This document shows positions 43,601-54,987 of a stretch of DNA of 64,000 bases, one piece after another (within the stretch, counting starts at the first letter, position 1; each line of letters opens with the position of its first letter). Below the pieces are notes generated by a model that saw only the letters and a list, made by a program, of their open reading frames with translations, had not been told where the DNA came from and did not search any database. The DNA lies in contig CM074132.1 in the NCBI GenBank assembly GCA_037178625.1, positions 3,348,001 to 3,412,000 on the forward strand. Reading direction: 5' to 3'. A program made the position numbers and the translations under genes. The stretch is from Skeletonema tropicum. Taxonomy: Eukaryota > Bacillariophyta > Thalassiosirophyceae > Thalassiosirales > Thalassiosiraceae.

Positions 43601-46600
43601 AAGTACTCCATCAGCTATCAAAGATGCGCTTAACTTTGCGGTCGATTGCCTTTGCAATCTTATTGAGAAGCACGACCCTTCGAATGAGTGCTCTGTTCCG
43701 GATGAATATGGATTGGAAGCTCTAGGGATGATCTCGGATATCATTGCATCGAGCTCTTCCAGTTCATTGATCAGTGTTAAAATGAGTTCTGCGCGGGTGC
43801 CTCGGGTAATTCTTTCTCGGCTGCTGAAGGAACTTATTACGGCTGTGAAAAAGTCCAGGCTAAATGAATGGGTATTGTACCGGTTGCAAAGGTCTTGCTT
43901 CTTTGCATTAATGAATTTCTTTGAGTCTGAAGATAGCAGTGACTCTCCTTCACTGATGACTCGGAGAGTCTTTCGCTCTACCAACAATGGGGCAAGTTTT
44001 CAAATCAATACAGACGTGTTGGCTATCTTGCAGCTGATGATGTCGATCCAAAATTCCTTGAACAAGGGCAAGGCTGCCCTCGATTCATCGCTACAACAAC
44101 AACTTATAACTGTCTTCATGGAAAAAACTTCACAAAGAGTCAGCAATGAGGTTACTGGGAGTGATGGAAGCGACCAATCAAGTGATGATATCGATAGTGC
44201 TTGTGTTAGCTACTTACTACGCGGTGTTGCAAAGACAGTACAAAATGATAAATTTGCACAAGCTGTGAATGTAGACAGTATTTCGCAACAAATGATTCAT
44301 GACGTGGTCCATGCCGAAAGAGATCATTTTCGTGCCGAGAATCAGCAAAAGAGTTCCTGCCCGAATTGGCTTGACGTCGACCATACTGCTCAGATTAGAT
44401 ACGGATACCATGAGCTACCTGATCATGTAGTTGATGACCTGAAATCGAGTGATGAATACAAGCATTTCTACGCATCGATGTGTGATATTGTGATCCAGGC
44501 TCTCCTCCGTCTAGACGAGACGCTCGACGAATCCAGCGATGAGACGTTGCAATGTCTTTATCACGTTCTTGGCAAAAGACGAAAAGCTTGCAGCGATAGG
44601 GACTCAACAAATAGCTTACATATTGCCTCCTTTGATGATCCGAGCCGGTGCCTACTCGATTTATCCTCACAACAACTACAACGCTTGCTTGTCTCCAATT
44701 CAGAATTACCCGAAATCGACTTGGTTCTGAGGAAAGTTATCCAATTTTGTGACGAATCGGAGTGCTTGGTTCCTTCCGTACAATCAACTTGGAAACTTTA
44801 TTGTTCGTTCGACGAGGAATCATCACAATCATTGATTTCTTGCATCGAAAAGCACTACTTCGATAAAGGTAGATGTAGAAGTGCCAAAGCAAAAGGGAAT
44901 GATAACGCCTCACTTCTTTTCATCAACTCGCCGGAATCTATTGATGAACATGTGAGATATTATCGAACAAACATTGTAGAGAAAATATCGAAGGACCTAA
45001 CTTCCATTGCAGAATCAACAGCTGTTTCGTCGGTCGAAGAACGAGTTACTAATCTTCGTTTGTGCATCAGACTGTTGCTCAAGCTATGCAAGGATTGGCG
45101 CGCAGCATTCCATGGACTCAGTGGACGTATGGACAAAGTTATCTTCGGCAATTTCCTCGAAACTGTTGACAAATGCATGGGTGCTATCACGTCCTACATT
45201 GACAATTTGCCATCAAGGGTTCTGATTGAAATGAAAGATGATTTCCTGAATGTCCTGCATTCCACCTCAACTGTTTGGAGCATTTTCAATGAAGAAAAGT
45301 TGTATGGCTTGGCTAATCACATCAAAGGGACGGTGCGCCTTTGCATAGACAAAATGCCACACTTGCTTCGTAGGTTGGAGAGTTTGGTAGGTGAAGCTTT
45401 CATCAATGATACTGTTAGCAACTACTCCATCACTATGTTAGAGCAGTGCTTGTTACAAATCAAAACTGATGAAATGTCCGAGAAGTTGGAAGCCAAAGCT
45501 CGCGTTCCCGAGCCAACTCCTGACAGTGACAAAGCTTCAACTGCTACTAGTCAGCCAGCCGAAGAGGAATGTGAGGAGCGAGAGTTTGAGATAGAAAAGG
45601 AAGAGAAGAAGCCAGTGGCAATGCTCAATATCTCGTCTGAATCCGTCGAATGGGTATATACCTGTGTTATTACAACATTTCAGAAGATGTGGGGTGATTA
45701 CTACAAGCATCTCCCACGAGGCAGCAAGTTGAATGCAACTTCTCCCAGTCAGGAACGATCAGGCAAGCTATCGCTTCGCAAGAGACACGAGTTGTCATCC
45801 GCACTTGCCGCGACATGCAAAGTTTTTGAGGAGATCAACCCATCCTCAAAGGCATCGTTGACATTTGCCGAGCTGTTCTCGTATCAGGGGAAATCGACTT
45901 TATGCAAATTGCTGGAATCTGTGACGATGACTCTCATCTCTTCGATCAAGAATCTAAATCAATACTTTCAGGATGATCGAAAGCAGCGCAGGCAACGCCA
46001 CGAGACTAAAACTTTTGATGCGATGAAGTTGAGAGAGCCGCTGATTTGCGTTTTGGGATGGCTCTCTTCCGCCAAGGAGAGTGGCACAGCAGCACATGAT
46101 ATTATCACTGGTGCTATTCAGTGGTATGCAAATGAGAAAGAAAGACTCAACGTCATGTTTGCAAGAAGTGAAGATTACCCAGTATTCAACCGCCTGCCAA
46201 AGTTGATGTATCGTTTGGAAGTTTTGGAAGCTGAGTTGGGGAAGCTTGTCCTCATTCTAAACGATTCTAGTGTGAAAGCATGGAAGGAAAAGATATCTCT
46301 TTTGGATCAAATGACAAACGACCTTACAGATGGCAATGAAGGAAATAAACGTCTTTCTGAGCTTGTTGAAGAATATCTTAGATTGTTGGACTGCCGCAAG
46401 AAGGAGATGAAAATAGATGGTATTGAGAGCGCTGTATTAGCCGGCGGTAACGGCGAAGATGCAGAATCTGACGCTGAAGGAGACATTGCTAGAAAGAGAC
46501 TGAAGCAGCAGCAATTCGGACCGAGACGAAAACGGCGAATGTCCTTGCGCAGTCGGAATGATACGATTGACAGTTGGCTTACAATGGATGATGAAAACTT

Positions 46601-46676
46601 TGCTTCAGCTCCAGGGGAACGCTACAATGATGTTGATGCATTTGTAGATCTCGAAGATTTCATCGTGGATGGATAA
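40675..46676 (+). CDS. Very large alpha-helical, probably nuclear protein (about 1,900+ aa), split by an unresolved junction
   Basis: Two long frames, 40675-41844 (389 codons) and about 41919-46676 (roughly 1,585 codons), very probably form one gene. The second has no in-frame ATG until 42060, although coding-like sequence extends upstream of it, and the first ends without a C-terminal landmark. A TTTAG 3' splice-site candidate lies at 41939-41943, but no GT site gives a matching phase, so an indel may also be present. The protein is mostly helical and Leu-rich, with Asn/His- and Ser-rich low-complexity loops, and ends in a basic cluster RKRLKQQQFGPRRKRR (a likely nuclear localisation signal) and an acidic tail. 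The layout is compatible with a helical-solenoid DNA-repair protein such as FANCI/FANCD2, but I see no diagnostic motif. Confidence 0.6.
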
Positions 46677-47071
46677 TTTATATTTGAATACAAAGTTAAT
46701 CAGATTAGATAGATACTACGGTCTAATGCATAGATTTAATTTTCAACTATATACACATGGAATTAGTTTAGCATGGTACTCAAGAACTCTATCTCTCTGG
46801 GGCAAGCTGGATCTGAACTTGCCCATTGCAGGTAATAAGAAGAGTGTTGCTCATATCCTGTCTTACTGGAACGAGTCCTTCACTCTTCTTATCATCTACA
46901 CTGGGGAATGGCGTGTTTTCCCTCCCTCCCATTCATCTGCGCCTGCCAGTTCAGGTGAGAGTCCTCTCCCGTCCTTTGCTGCACTGCTTATTCATTTTGA
47001 CAAATCATTTCGCACCTTTCATCCCAACAACCCGTCCTCTGCTGGCTGCACTGCTTATTCATTTTGACAGA
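46677..47071. repeat. 3' intergenic stretch with 67-bp tandem duplication
   Basis: CTGCACTGCTTATTCATTTT occurs at 46979 and again at 47046, followed both times by ATCATTYCGCAYCTTTCATC. The second copy includes the last codons of the minus-strand gene ending at 47072, so the 3' end of that gene is duplicated just beyond its stop. Confidence 0.75.
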
Positions 47072-48079
47072 TCATTCCGCATCTTTCATCCCAACAACCG
47101 CAGCAACAGCCTCCTCCACATCTTGACTTGGAATCAACGAAAACCAATTCTCACACGCCTCATGAGCCTCATTCACCAAAGTTACAACATCCGTAACATC
47201 CACCTCCTCCTCCTTCAACTTCACCTGATACGCCACCTCCGCCACCGCATCATCAATCGCCGTCAAAAATGTATTCCTATACAAATCTCTCCTATCCAAA
47301 TCACTCGCCACAACGGACGTCAACGAGGGCAACGCATCATTCCGTATCATCTCCTTCCTCTTTTCTTTCGGAGCAGTCAATACATACTCATCCGCAAATT
47401 GTATCTGCCTCCCATAGAAATTAAACGCAGCCCTCATCTCATTCCCCTCCTCACGTTTCAATTCGGCATATTGGATCATACCCCATTGTCGTTCAACATC
47501 GGCTTGATTCCACATGGCGATAACCTTGTCACCTAAATTGAGTCCATTGCGATTTTGTTGGTATTGATTTTTGTTGGCGGAAGAGATTGACGTGGTTAAT
47601 TGTGCGGTAGTTGGATTATTGGTTCGTTTGGGCATGGTTTCATCTCCTTGGAATAGTTTTGGTGGAGTGGATAATTGGTGGTTTAGTTGTTGGAGTGTGA
47701 GTAGTAGTTGTTGTTGTCGATTATTATTAGTTTGGGTGGATAATTCTTTGGATAGTGTGTAGACATCGTCCACCCATAGTTTTAGTCGTGTAGCTGGAAG
47801 GAGTGCCTCGAGTGGTGCATATGGTTTGCCGTTTCGATTGTTATTAGTTGTTGCTTCCTCGGCAGCGAATGACGGTGTAGGTTGGAGAAGTGCAGGTGCA
47901 CAACATGATGATGTGAGCAAAGTTTTTGCAATAAATGCTCGTCTATCTGAATGATGATGGATATGGCTGATTTTATGGCTGATATGATCGGGCACCAATG
48001 ATAGTGAGTCCACCACCAGTAACGCTGCCTGCAGCACCAGCAGCAGCGCTACTGGTGAAAGGACGCTTCTTTTCCTCAT
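47072..48079 (-). CDS. Predicted thylakoid-lumen protein, 335 aa
   Basis: The start at 48079 is preferred over the in-frame ATG at 48187 because it directly begins a signal peptide: MRKRSVLSPVALLLVLQAAL followed by VDS-LSL. Then comes a His/Ser/Arg-rich transit-like stretch, a twin-basic DRRAFIAKTLLTSSCCAP and a hydrophobic segment ending PSFAAEEA, a plausible thylakoid processing site. This tripartite leader is what nuclear-encoded lumen proteins of complex plastids carry. The mature part is helical (LEALLPATRLKLWVDDVYTL, later EMRAAFNFYGRQIQFADEYV) and resembles small lumenal PsbQ-like helical proteins in style, but the family is not certain. Divergent from eIF2A with a 212-bp shared spacer. 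Confidence 0.65.
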   Translation of the reverse strand: MRKRSVLSPVALLLVLQAALLVVDSLSLVPDHISHKISHIHHHSDRRAFIAKTLLTSSCCAPALLQPTPSFAAEEATTNNNRNGKPYAPLEALLPATRLKLWVDDVYTLSKELSTQTNNNRQQQLLLTLQQLNHQLSTPPKLFQGDETMPKRTNNPTTAQLTTSISSANKNQYQQNRNGLNLGDKVIAMWNQADVERQWGMIQYAELKREEGNEMRAAFNFYGRQIQFADEYVLTAPKEKRKEMIRNDALPSLTSVVASDLDRRDLYRNTFLTAIDDAVAEVAYQVKLKEEEVDVTDVVTLVNEAHEACENWFSLIPSQDVEEAVAAVVGMKDAE

Positions 48080-48291
48080 CGTCAACGTCAGCTCATTTTT
48101 TTTAGATGAACAGGTCGTAGAGAGGGAGGTTTTGCCGCCAAAGTTGGTATTAATTCCACCGTGAAACCGGCTGTAAAAAAAGCGCATAAAAAATTTCTCC
48201 TCCTCCTCCGAGCCACAAGATGATGCTTCCTTGCCGACAGCAATAGCATCAGCAGACTCTCACCGCAACATCCATTACCAACAGCATCAAA
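48080..48291. promoter_or_regulatory. Shared promoter region of lumen protein and eIF2A genes (inferred)
   Basis: A head-to-head spacer of 212 bp with no other feature. Both genes must initiate here. No individual site was recognised. Confidence 0.4.
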
Positions 48292-50577
48292 ATGTCCTCC
48301 ACAGAGCGCCCTATCCAACTGCTCTTCCGCTCCAAGGAATGCGTAGAATTGTACACGCTTCCCGAAACTTCGTCCTCTTCACCACCACCGCCAACCACCA
48401 AGCCATCTCAGGGAGGACAAATTTTATACCAGGGCAAAACAACCTTTCATTTACTAAGTCCCAATGGATCAGCTGCATTTATTCATGATGCTTCTATCGG
48501 ATTGATCAAGTGCGATTTATCCTCATCCTCCGGCACTGCTGCTGACAGCACAGCAACTCCATTTCTACAAAATAGCAAATCCATCCAACTTGCCAAATGT
48601 TCTCCACGTGGTTCCTATCTCCTCACATGGGAACGTCCCTCCAAAGACTCCAACAACAATAATAACGGCAATCTCAAAGTATGGTCAGCCAACAACGGAC
48701 AACTCCTTCAAAGTTTCAGTTGTAAAAAGGCCACATTGGACACTGTGCAGTGGACACATGATGAACAGATCGTGTTTCATTGTGTCACGAATGAAATTCA
48801 CATTTATACAGCAAGTGATTGGAAGAGGGTGGGGAAGGTACGTAGTCAGGGTGTTGCGTCCTTTTCTTTGCCAAGTGTCAAGGGGGTGGATCCAAATGCA
48901 AGTAGTAGTGTTGGAAAGGTGGAGGAGGAAGAGAAGTATCTATTGACGGCATTTGTTCCAGGAGTCAAGGGAAAGCCGGCACGTGTCGATTTGTTACGTT
49001 ATCCAGATCGAATGGGACGTGATTCTTCCACTACAAATAACAACAACAACAACAACACCAATGTCCCCTCTGGACCAGGACTTACATCCAAATCACTCTT
49101 TAATGCCGAAGAAGTAAATGTGAAATGGTCTCCCCGTGCCGATGCAGCATTGCTCCTTACACAAACTGCAGTGGATAACACTGGTCAATCGTACTATGGA
49201 TCTACTCATTTATTTCTCCTATTGGAAAAAGATGCCAAGAACCCCACTATTGGCTCCAGCATTGTCGTCCCCTTACCCAAAGAATCAACCAAGGATGGAT
49301 CAGGAACAGTCCCCATCGTCTCGGCCGAATGGCTTCCCAACCCATCCATCACGGGCATAGTCCCCTTTGGTGTTATTTCGGGCCGTATGCCGGCATTGGC
49401 ATCACTCCATCATGGTATTACGGGTGAACCAACATTTCTATTGGGACGGGCACATCGGAATACAATGGATATGAGTCCACATGGACGGTTTATTGTTTGT
49501 GGGGGATATGGCAATCTTGCCGGTGGGATGGACTTTTGGGATAGGAATAAAGGGAAGATGATTCCACGTCGTATTCTGTTGAAGGAAGAGGAGGATAATA
49601 CAAAGTATGTTACAATCAAGGAGGCGGCTGATTTGAGTATTACCAGTTCAAGTCCGGTTGTTGGTCATCAGTGGAGTCCGGATAGTCGAACTTATTTGGT
49701 AAGCACCACAAGCCCTCGTATGAATGTCGATAATGGGGTAAAGGTTCATCGATACGATGGGAGTTTGATCGAGGAGAGTGCCCTACCGTGGGATAATGCC
49801 AAATATCGTCCAGATAAGTTGTTGAGTGCCGAGTATGTCCCTGCCCCATTCCCATTGGAAGAGAAGAAGAAGGAATTTCATTATTATCCCGATCGACCAC
49901 AGAGTCCCCCTCCACGAAGGTTTACAGAGTTGAAGGGTGATGCTGCCATTGCTGCATTGAATAAGTTGCGTGATGCACAGGCTGCTCAAGCGGGTGGAAA
50001 GGGAGGAGGAGGTGCGAAAACTGCTGCTGCTTCTAGTGCCTATGTCCCACCAGCAGCGAGGAAAGCGGGAGGAGGTGGTGGTGGAGCCTACGTCCCCCCC
50101 GGTGCACGAAGAGGTGGTGCTGCAGGACGTAGTGGAGGGGGGTCTAGTCTAGCTGAACGTATGCGACAAGAACGTGAGGGGAGTGCAGCAACTGTAGCTG
50201 CAGTGAAGGTCACTAAGCGCAATGGTCCCGTTGGTGCGGCAAGTGTAACGGGAGGACCTGTCGGCTCAAGTGCCACCAACGATGATGGAGGAAAGAGCAA
50301 AAGCGCCCTGAGGAGGGAGAAACAACGCCTTGCCAAAGAAAAGGCAGAGAAGGAGGCAGCCGAAGAGGAGAAACGTAAGAAGGAGGCAGAATTGGCACGT
50401 GTGGCGGCCAACAAGGCCGATCCAGAAAAGAGGGCGAAGAAAATTCGAAAAACATTGAAGCAAATTGATGAAATTAAATCCAAGGCAGCTAGTGGGACTG
50501 AGTTGAATGATGATCAAAGGAAGAAACTAGCGACAGAAGAAGAGTTGAGAAAAGAGTTGGCATCGTTGAACCTTTAA
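48292..50577 (+). CDS. eIF2A: Eukaryotic translation initiation factor 2A, 761 aa
   Basis: Complete frame from ATG. The N-terminal two thirds form the WD/beta-propeller characteristic of eIF2[45 protein letters not shown], then [20 protein letters not shown] (about residue 390), [14 protein letters not shown] and [19 protein letters not shown]. The C-terminal part has two YVPPAAR/YVPPGAR motifs (about 583 and 600), a Gly/Ala-rich linker, then a charged coiled coil ([20 protein letters not shown], from about 668) typical of the family. eIF2A delivers initiator tRNA or supports non-canonical initiation on the 40S subunit in the cytosol. Poly-Asn and poly-Ser insertions are lineage-specific. No intron seen. 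Confidence 0.95.
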   Translation: MSSTERPIQLLFRSKECVELYTLPETSSSSPPPPTTKPSQGGQILYQGKTTFHLLSPNGSAAFIHDASIGLIKCDLSSSSGTAADSTATPFLQNSKSIQLAKCSPRGSYLLTWERPSKDSNNNNNGNLKVWSANNGQLLQSFSCKKATLDTVQWTHDEQIVFHCVTNEIHIYTASDWKRVGKVRSQGVASFSLPSVKGVDPNASSSVGKVEEEEKYLLTAFVPGVKGKPARVDLLRYPDRMGRDSSTTNNNNNNNTNVPSGPGLTSKSLFNAEEVNVKWSPRADAALLLTQTAVDNTGQSYYGSTHLFLLLEKDAKNPTIGSSIVVPLPKESTKDGSGTVPIVSAEWLPNPSITGIVPFGVISGRMPALASLHHGITGEPTFLLGRAHRNTMDMSPHGRFIVCGGYGNLAGGMDFWDRNKGKMIPRRILLKEEEDNTKYVTIKEAADLSITSSSPVVGHQWSPDSRTYLVSTTSPRMNVDNGVKVHRYDGSLIEESALPWDNAKYRPDKLLSAEYVPAPFPLEEKKKEFHYYPDRPQSPPPRRFTELKGDAAIAALNKLRDAQAAQAGGKGGGGAKTAAASSAYVPPAARKAGGGGGGAYVPPGARRGGAAGRSGGGSSLAERMRQEREGSAATVAAVKVTKRNGPVGAASVTGGPVGSSATNDDGGKSKSALRREKQRLAKEKAEKEAAEEEKRKKEAELARVAANKADPEKRAKKIRKTLKQIDEIKSKAASGTELNDDQRKKLATEEELRKELASLNL

Positions 50578-51700
50578 TTCGTTAGATAATGAACCTCTAT
50601 TAGATACTACAAAGGATGATATCTAATCCTAACCCTAAACCCTAATGATTTGACTTAATTCAATTAGAGTCGAAAAATCCTCTATCAACTTTACTATTTG
50701 CGCGGCACCAAGCCAAACAACTTCCACGTCCTCTTCGTACAACAACAAAGTTCTTAGGACTTTTTGCTTTGATATCATATCATGCAGTAGCCAGTTTTAG
50801 CCACCGTGGAGGAGCCCCACGCCGAGACAAGCAACGGATACCAGAGAGGCTAGGAAGGTCATAACGCCCGTATCCCCCAGCACTATTTTCAACAACAATG
50901 TCAAGCTGAAAAGAGTGAAGAGCTCGGCATTCTCATGCTCATGATTCAGGAGATTATATTCAGCTTTCTAGCAGTGAGGCAAGTCACAAATCGGAGATAT
51001 CGACACAAGAGTGAACACGAGCGGTATGCTGTAGAGGTATGGTAGAGATGAGTAGCACATGAACAAGTCGGAATCAGTACTACCCCAATCCTAATCCTAT
51101 GAGTTGACGTAATGAGTTAGAGTCGAAAAATCAACGTATCTTTCATCTACCAACTTGAAAATTTTCACGGCAAAGGCTCAGCAGGACCAAACATCCTCTT
51201 CGGTCCAATCACAAGTTTTCTCTCCCCTCCATCTCCACCACCACGATCTTGATGCTGATAAGTATTACCGCACTGACATCACAGCATATACTGAGAAAAA
51301 GTTGACCCACGCACCGCCACAAATCATCTGCATAGAGAGTAAAGAAGTTGACAACTGATGCTACCAATTCTGTCACCATCAATGACTGGGCGGTGACAAA
51401 TTCCAAACGTCTGTATACATATTCATACAAGTGGTGTGGTTAGTACCGTTGCGACTTCAAACCTTCTCAACCGGTTATCGGCATCGGCAATGTCAAAAAA
51501 TAATAGATATAGATTATGTAGTGATCAGTAAGGTAAAGACATTTCAACGCTTTCAAGATGAAGAAAAAGAAGATCAACACGCAAGCAAAAAACATTCAAC
51601 ACCTTGTCTATTATCCAAGATTCCAAGCCGCAAACGATTCTCATCGCCATCAACACCTTTCATTTCAAAGCTTAAGTCACGGTACAAAAGTTTCTCCTCA
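50578..51700. repeat. Intergenic stretch with a diverged 0.45-kb-spaced duplication and a telomere-like patch
   Basis: 50640-50760 and 51090-51210 share GAGTTAGAGTCGAAAAATC-type sequence, then GCACCAAGCCAAACAAC / CAGGACCAAACATCCTCTT. Near 50628 sits CCTAACCCTAAACCCTAA, two to three telomere-like CCCTAAA units, too few to be a telomere. A dispersed repeat copy (51431-51481) and the 3' end of the minus-strand gene at 51701 follow. No gene. Confidence 0.5.
51431..51481 (+). repeat. Dispersed repeat, copy 1 of 3
   Basis: GTGGTGTGGTTAGTACCGTT followed by GCGACTTCAAACCTTCTCAA and a CGGTTATCGG end. Also at 57608-57660 and, more diverged, at 60066-60105. Confidence 0.8.
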
Positions 51701-53413
51701 TTAAAGGAGACTCTCACGCAATGGATCCTCTTCTCCTTCCTTGGAAGACTGATTTTGACGTCTCTTATGCCAAACCAAGCCGAATACAATCGCACCTACA
51801 GCAACGACACACGCAACCACAATGCCAGCGATGGAACCTCCAGACAAAGGCGGGTTGCATTTAGGAGGTGGTGGCGGGTTGCATTCCTGTCCGAATGGCG
51901 TCATGGACAACTCTCCACCATATTTACCTGCTACTTGTTCGTTTTCAAGTTGGATGCCATTCTTCTTCACCGTAAAAGAATCAACTAGTGCTGTTGAAGT
52001 AATATTGAAGCTCAAGTCACATCCGTCCTTTGGAACGCACTCGATTGTTGAGTAGCTTGAGTCGAGATCATAAGCAACACCGATGAATTCGTTGTCTCGA
52101 AGGAGGTGCTGAAGTTCCCAATCATCACCACGCTCGTACTCATTAAAACCAAAATTCCAACTCATCCGCCGAGTGCTTAAAGAAGTCCACTTTGCTGCAG
52201 TGCGCAATTCAAGATCAAATAGATCTTGGGTTTCCTCATCACATAAGGCTTCAACAGTGCAACTGCCCATGTTGGTAGTTTGGTTATCGCTTGAAAATTC
52301 ATCTTTTTCAGGTGAACGCCATTCGACCTTCCGATAGGTAACATTGTCCATGGTCAGAGTGTACACGGGACGGAGCGAGACTATTTCATTTCTGGTTTCA
52401 TTCACCCATGTGTTATTAATCCAATTCGCGTCTACTACTTCCCGGGTAACCTTTGGTGCCGAGATGTAAAAGGATGAGCAGCCGCCCTTCGGGACGCACA
52501 TGATCTTGTGAGTAAGTGGGGAGATGCTAAGTCCTCTAGGCACTACTCCACTTGCAACCTCCGTAGAAGAGGAGTCGCCATTTCTAACATTGAGATCCCA
52601 TTCGTATTCATACTCCAAGTCCCACCAATTGCGGTCATAGAGAAAGAACTCAACAAGAGACTCAGTGTCTTGATTGCATTGGGGCTTGCAGTTTCCACCA
52701 AACTGAACCGAGTCGAATAGCCAGTTATCACTTCTGCGAACAAGCTTTCCATCAAAAATGACAGAGTAAGAAGATGGGACCCTGATAGTACGAGACCACT
52801 GATTTTCGCCACCAATTAGGAATGTGTAACAAGCGTCATCTTTCGGCAGACAAGCGTACATTTGATTAACAGTGTATCTCCCACTCCCACTCCCACCTGG
52901 TTTGCCGAATAGAACAGTGCCACCATCTTTGTTTTCAACACGAAAATGATTACTATTGAAGTCATACTGTCCTGTCCAATACTGAATCTCCATGAGAGCC
53001 TCGGTATCTTTGCAGATAGGCTTGGTACAAGCGCCCACTTTAGTTGAAGTGACAGGATTTGTGCCATCGTAGAAGAATTCTTGGCCGATATCGACTGCTT
53101 TCCCATCAAACGAGAATCCATACGCATCGGTAGGAAGACCGCCCACAACTACCTCAGAGCACTCATCTCTAGGAAGGCACGCCTCGTAGTTTCCCACACT
53201 TGCAAAGTTGTTGTAATACTTGACCGTATTGCCGTTTAGATGTAGAAAGGGCTCCCTAGCGGTTAGGTCGATTATGTTGTGCTTAGGTCGCGAGCTATTC
53301 CACTCGTCTTCTGTGATATTGAACGTTACCTGGAGTAAAGCTTCAGTTTCGTTGCAAGTCAGCGCAGCAACTTCTGCTGGAGAGTCTTCAGCTGTTTCTT
53401 GAACACTCATCAT
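51701..53413 (-). CDS. Type I membrane protein with four Cys-rich repeats, 570 aa
   Basis: Starts at the first of two ATGs (53413). Four homologous segments of about 110-140 residues each open with a Cys followed by an acidic E/D-T-E-(A/S)-L(L/V/M) phrase (CNETEALLQV; CKDTEALMEI; CNQDTESLVEF; CDEETQDLFDL) and contain a C-(L/V)-P-(R/K)-D/G-x-C turn (CLPRDEC, CLPKDDAC, CVPKGGC, CVPKDGC) and a closing Cys. After a proline spacer, one membrane helix (SIAGIVVACVVAVGAIVFGL, about 527-548) is followed by a basic stop-transfer HKRRQ and a short acidic cytoplasmic tail. The repeat region should be extracellular or lumenal and disulfide-bonded, perhaps binding ligands at the surface. Oddly, no N-terminal signal peptide is present, so a 5' exon may be missing. 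Family not named. Confidence 0.75.
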   Translation of the reverse strand: MMSVQETAEDSPAEVAALTCNETEALLQVTFNITEDEWNSSRPKHNIIDLTAREPFLHLNGNTVKYYNNFASVGNYEACLPRDECSEVVVGGLPTDAYGFSFDGKAVDIGQEFFYDGTNPVTSTKVGACTKPICKDTEALMEIQYWTGQYDFNSNHFRVENKDGGTVLFGKPGGSGSGRYTVNQMYACLPKDDACYTFLIGGENQWSRTIRVPSSYSVIFDGKLVRRSDNWLFDSVQFGGNCKPQCNQDTESLVEFFLYDRNWWDLEYEYEWDLNVRNGDSSSTEVASGVVPRGLSISPLTHKIMCVPKGGCSSFYISAPKVTREVVDANWINNTWVNETRNEIVSLRPVYTLTMDNVTYRKVEWRSPEKDEFSSDNQTTNMGSCTVEALCDEETQDLFDLELRTAAKWTSLSTRRMSWNFGFNEYERGDDWELQHLLRDNEFIGVAYDLDSSYSTIECVPKDGCDLSFNITSTALVDSFTVKKNGIQLENEQVAGKYGGELSMTPFGQECNPPPPPKCNPPLSGGSIAGIVVACVVAVGAIVFGLVWHKRRQNQSSKEGEEDPLRESLL

Positions 53414-54987
53414 GCACGTAGTTGTTTTTTGCTATCGTGACGGGAGATATTATTATCGAAGCACAGCAATTTATTAGCGATTAGTTCTATGCCAAGAGAG
53501 GTGCAATAGTCTCCTCATTATTATTATTATGTTGTAATGAACCCAGAACCCAGCCAGTAAGTTGCATTGGATAGATTTTAGATCAGATGTGTGTTATTCA
53601 TAATCGACGCGTGTCGTCGAATCCTTTTGTATGTCAATAAATTTATTTGGGAGTAGCAAGCAAATGGCACTCGCCCAAGACCACCCACCACCTGAGCTGA
53701 CCTATATCCCTACCTACCCCCTACCTACCCCTATGTGCGGGTTCTAACCCGCATTTAGAATCTATGTGCGGGTTACAACCCCACTTAGCAATGTGCCGCT
53801 AATGGATGCCATAGACGCCACCAACCGTCTAACCCCTGCATCGGGATCATCAACTGGACCAATATGATCAATGTTGACCGTTGGTTTGGGCCGCGGTAGT
53901 GTGTGTGGGGTTGTGATGTAGCCTCATCACACGGCACCGGCCATCATCTTTTTCCGCCGTCGCCAAGCAGTTGTGGTGATGGTTACGTGAACCATAAACG
54001 ACCGTCTCGTCTCCCCTTCATCACGCGATGATACTTTATATATATGGGGATGTTTCGGTGGCAGTATTCCTTCGGTTTGGGCTTGTATTCATGCTGAATT
54101 CGATAATCGCCGCTCGGTATTATTTTCCTTCCACAATAATAATCGTCGATCATCGACAAATGAAATGATTTAGATGGCCAGCACACGATAGTGAGGGCAG
54201 CCAAATTGAACAATAAAGTATTATGGATGCTCTGGGCTTGTGGAATGGACACAACTATCGCTGTTATGATGAGTCAACAAGTCGTCTTCAGAAGGGCAAC
54301 TCAAAAAAGCGCGTATTATTTCTGCAAACACGGAGAAGATTAGTGTTATTTCATGTTTAAATATTGGATTGTGGCGAAAATAGTGCGAACTGAGGGGGAT
54401 TGGGAAGTGCTGTGTTGGAAGTAGTCGTTCATCATGGACAGTGGAGTGAATGCTGAATGATATCTACTTGTGGGGGATAAATGTGAAAATTATTCACTAC
54501 GCTGAAACAACACCCATTTGATTATAAAATGTCATGATCGTCAATAGAATCATCCACAATAGTATTAAGTACAATAAGGCACTGTGAAATGTATACAATT
54601 CATTGTCCAGAGCACCTAATTGCATATAATGCAAAGATTTATCTTCATTCCAGCATGTTTCAACACTAAAGTAGAGGTAATATCAACGCCATCGAGGGCA
54701 AAGTATCAGTTGAAATTATAGTAATAGCAAGCCCATGATACCTGCTGACGTTGAAGATCATTAGTTCTGGATATAGAAGCATTATGCGTAGTGCGTAGGC
54801 TCCTATTGCAGTGGACAACATGGTCTACAATGGTCAAGATCTTCTGGTGGTATCTATTCTACGAGTAAGTTAGCTAATATTACGTACTTACTTACTCTTT
54901 CTATGTGCGGGTTCTGTCCCTCCCGCCATTTCCTACCGCGATAAAAATACGCACAAAAAACCGTAGGGATATACCTGCCCAATAATA
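53414..54987. other. Gene-free stretch upstream of the nested elements
   Basis: It holds inverted/direct copies of a CTATGTGCGGGTT motif (53730, 53763, 54901), a GTGTGTGGGGTTGTGATG stretch near 53900, and no convincing frame. A CCCGCCATTTCCTACCGCG phrase at about 54925 matches the inside of the small element at 33985-34239. Confidence 0.35.

Noticed and set aside
46669..47067. Plus-strand frame of 132 codons
   Set aside because: It is composed of the 3' flank and a tandem duplication, antisense to the end of the neighbouring gene.
50628..50646. Telomere-like CCCTAAA units
   Set aside because: Only two to three imperfect units, so not a telomere and weak as an interstitial one.
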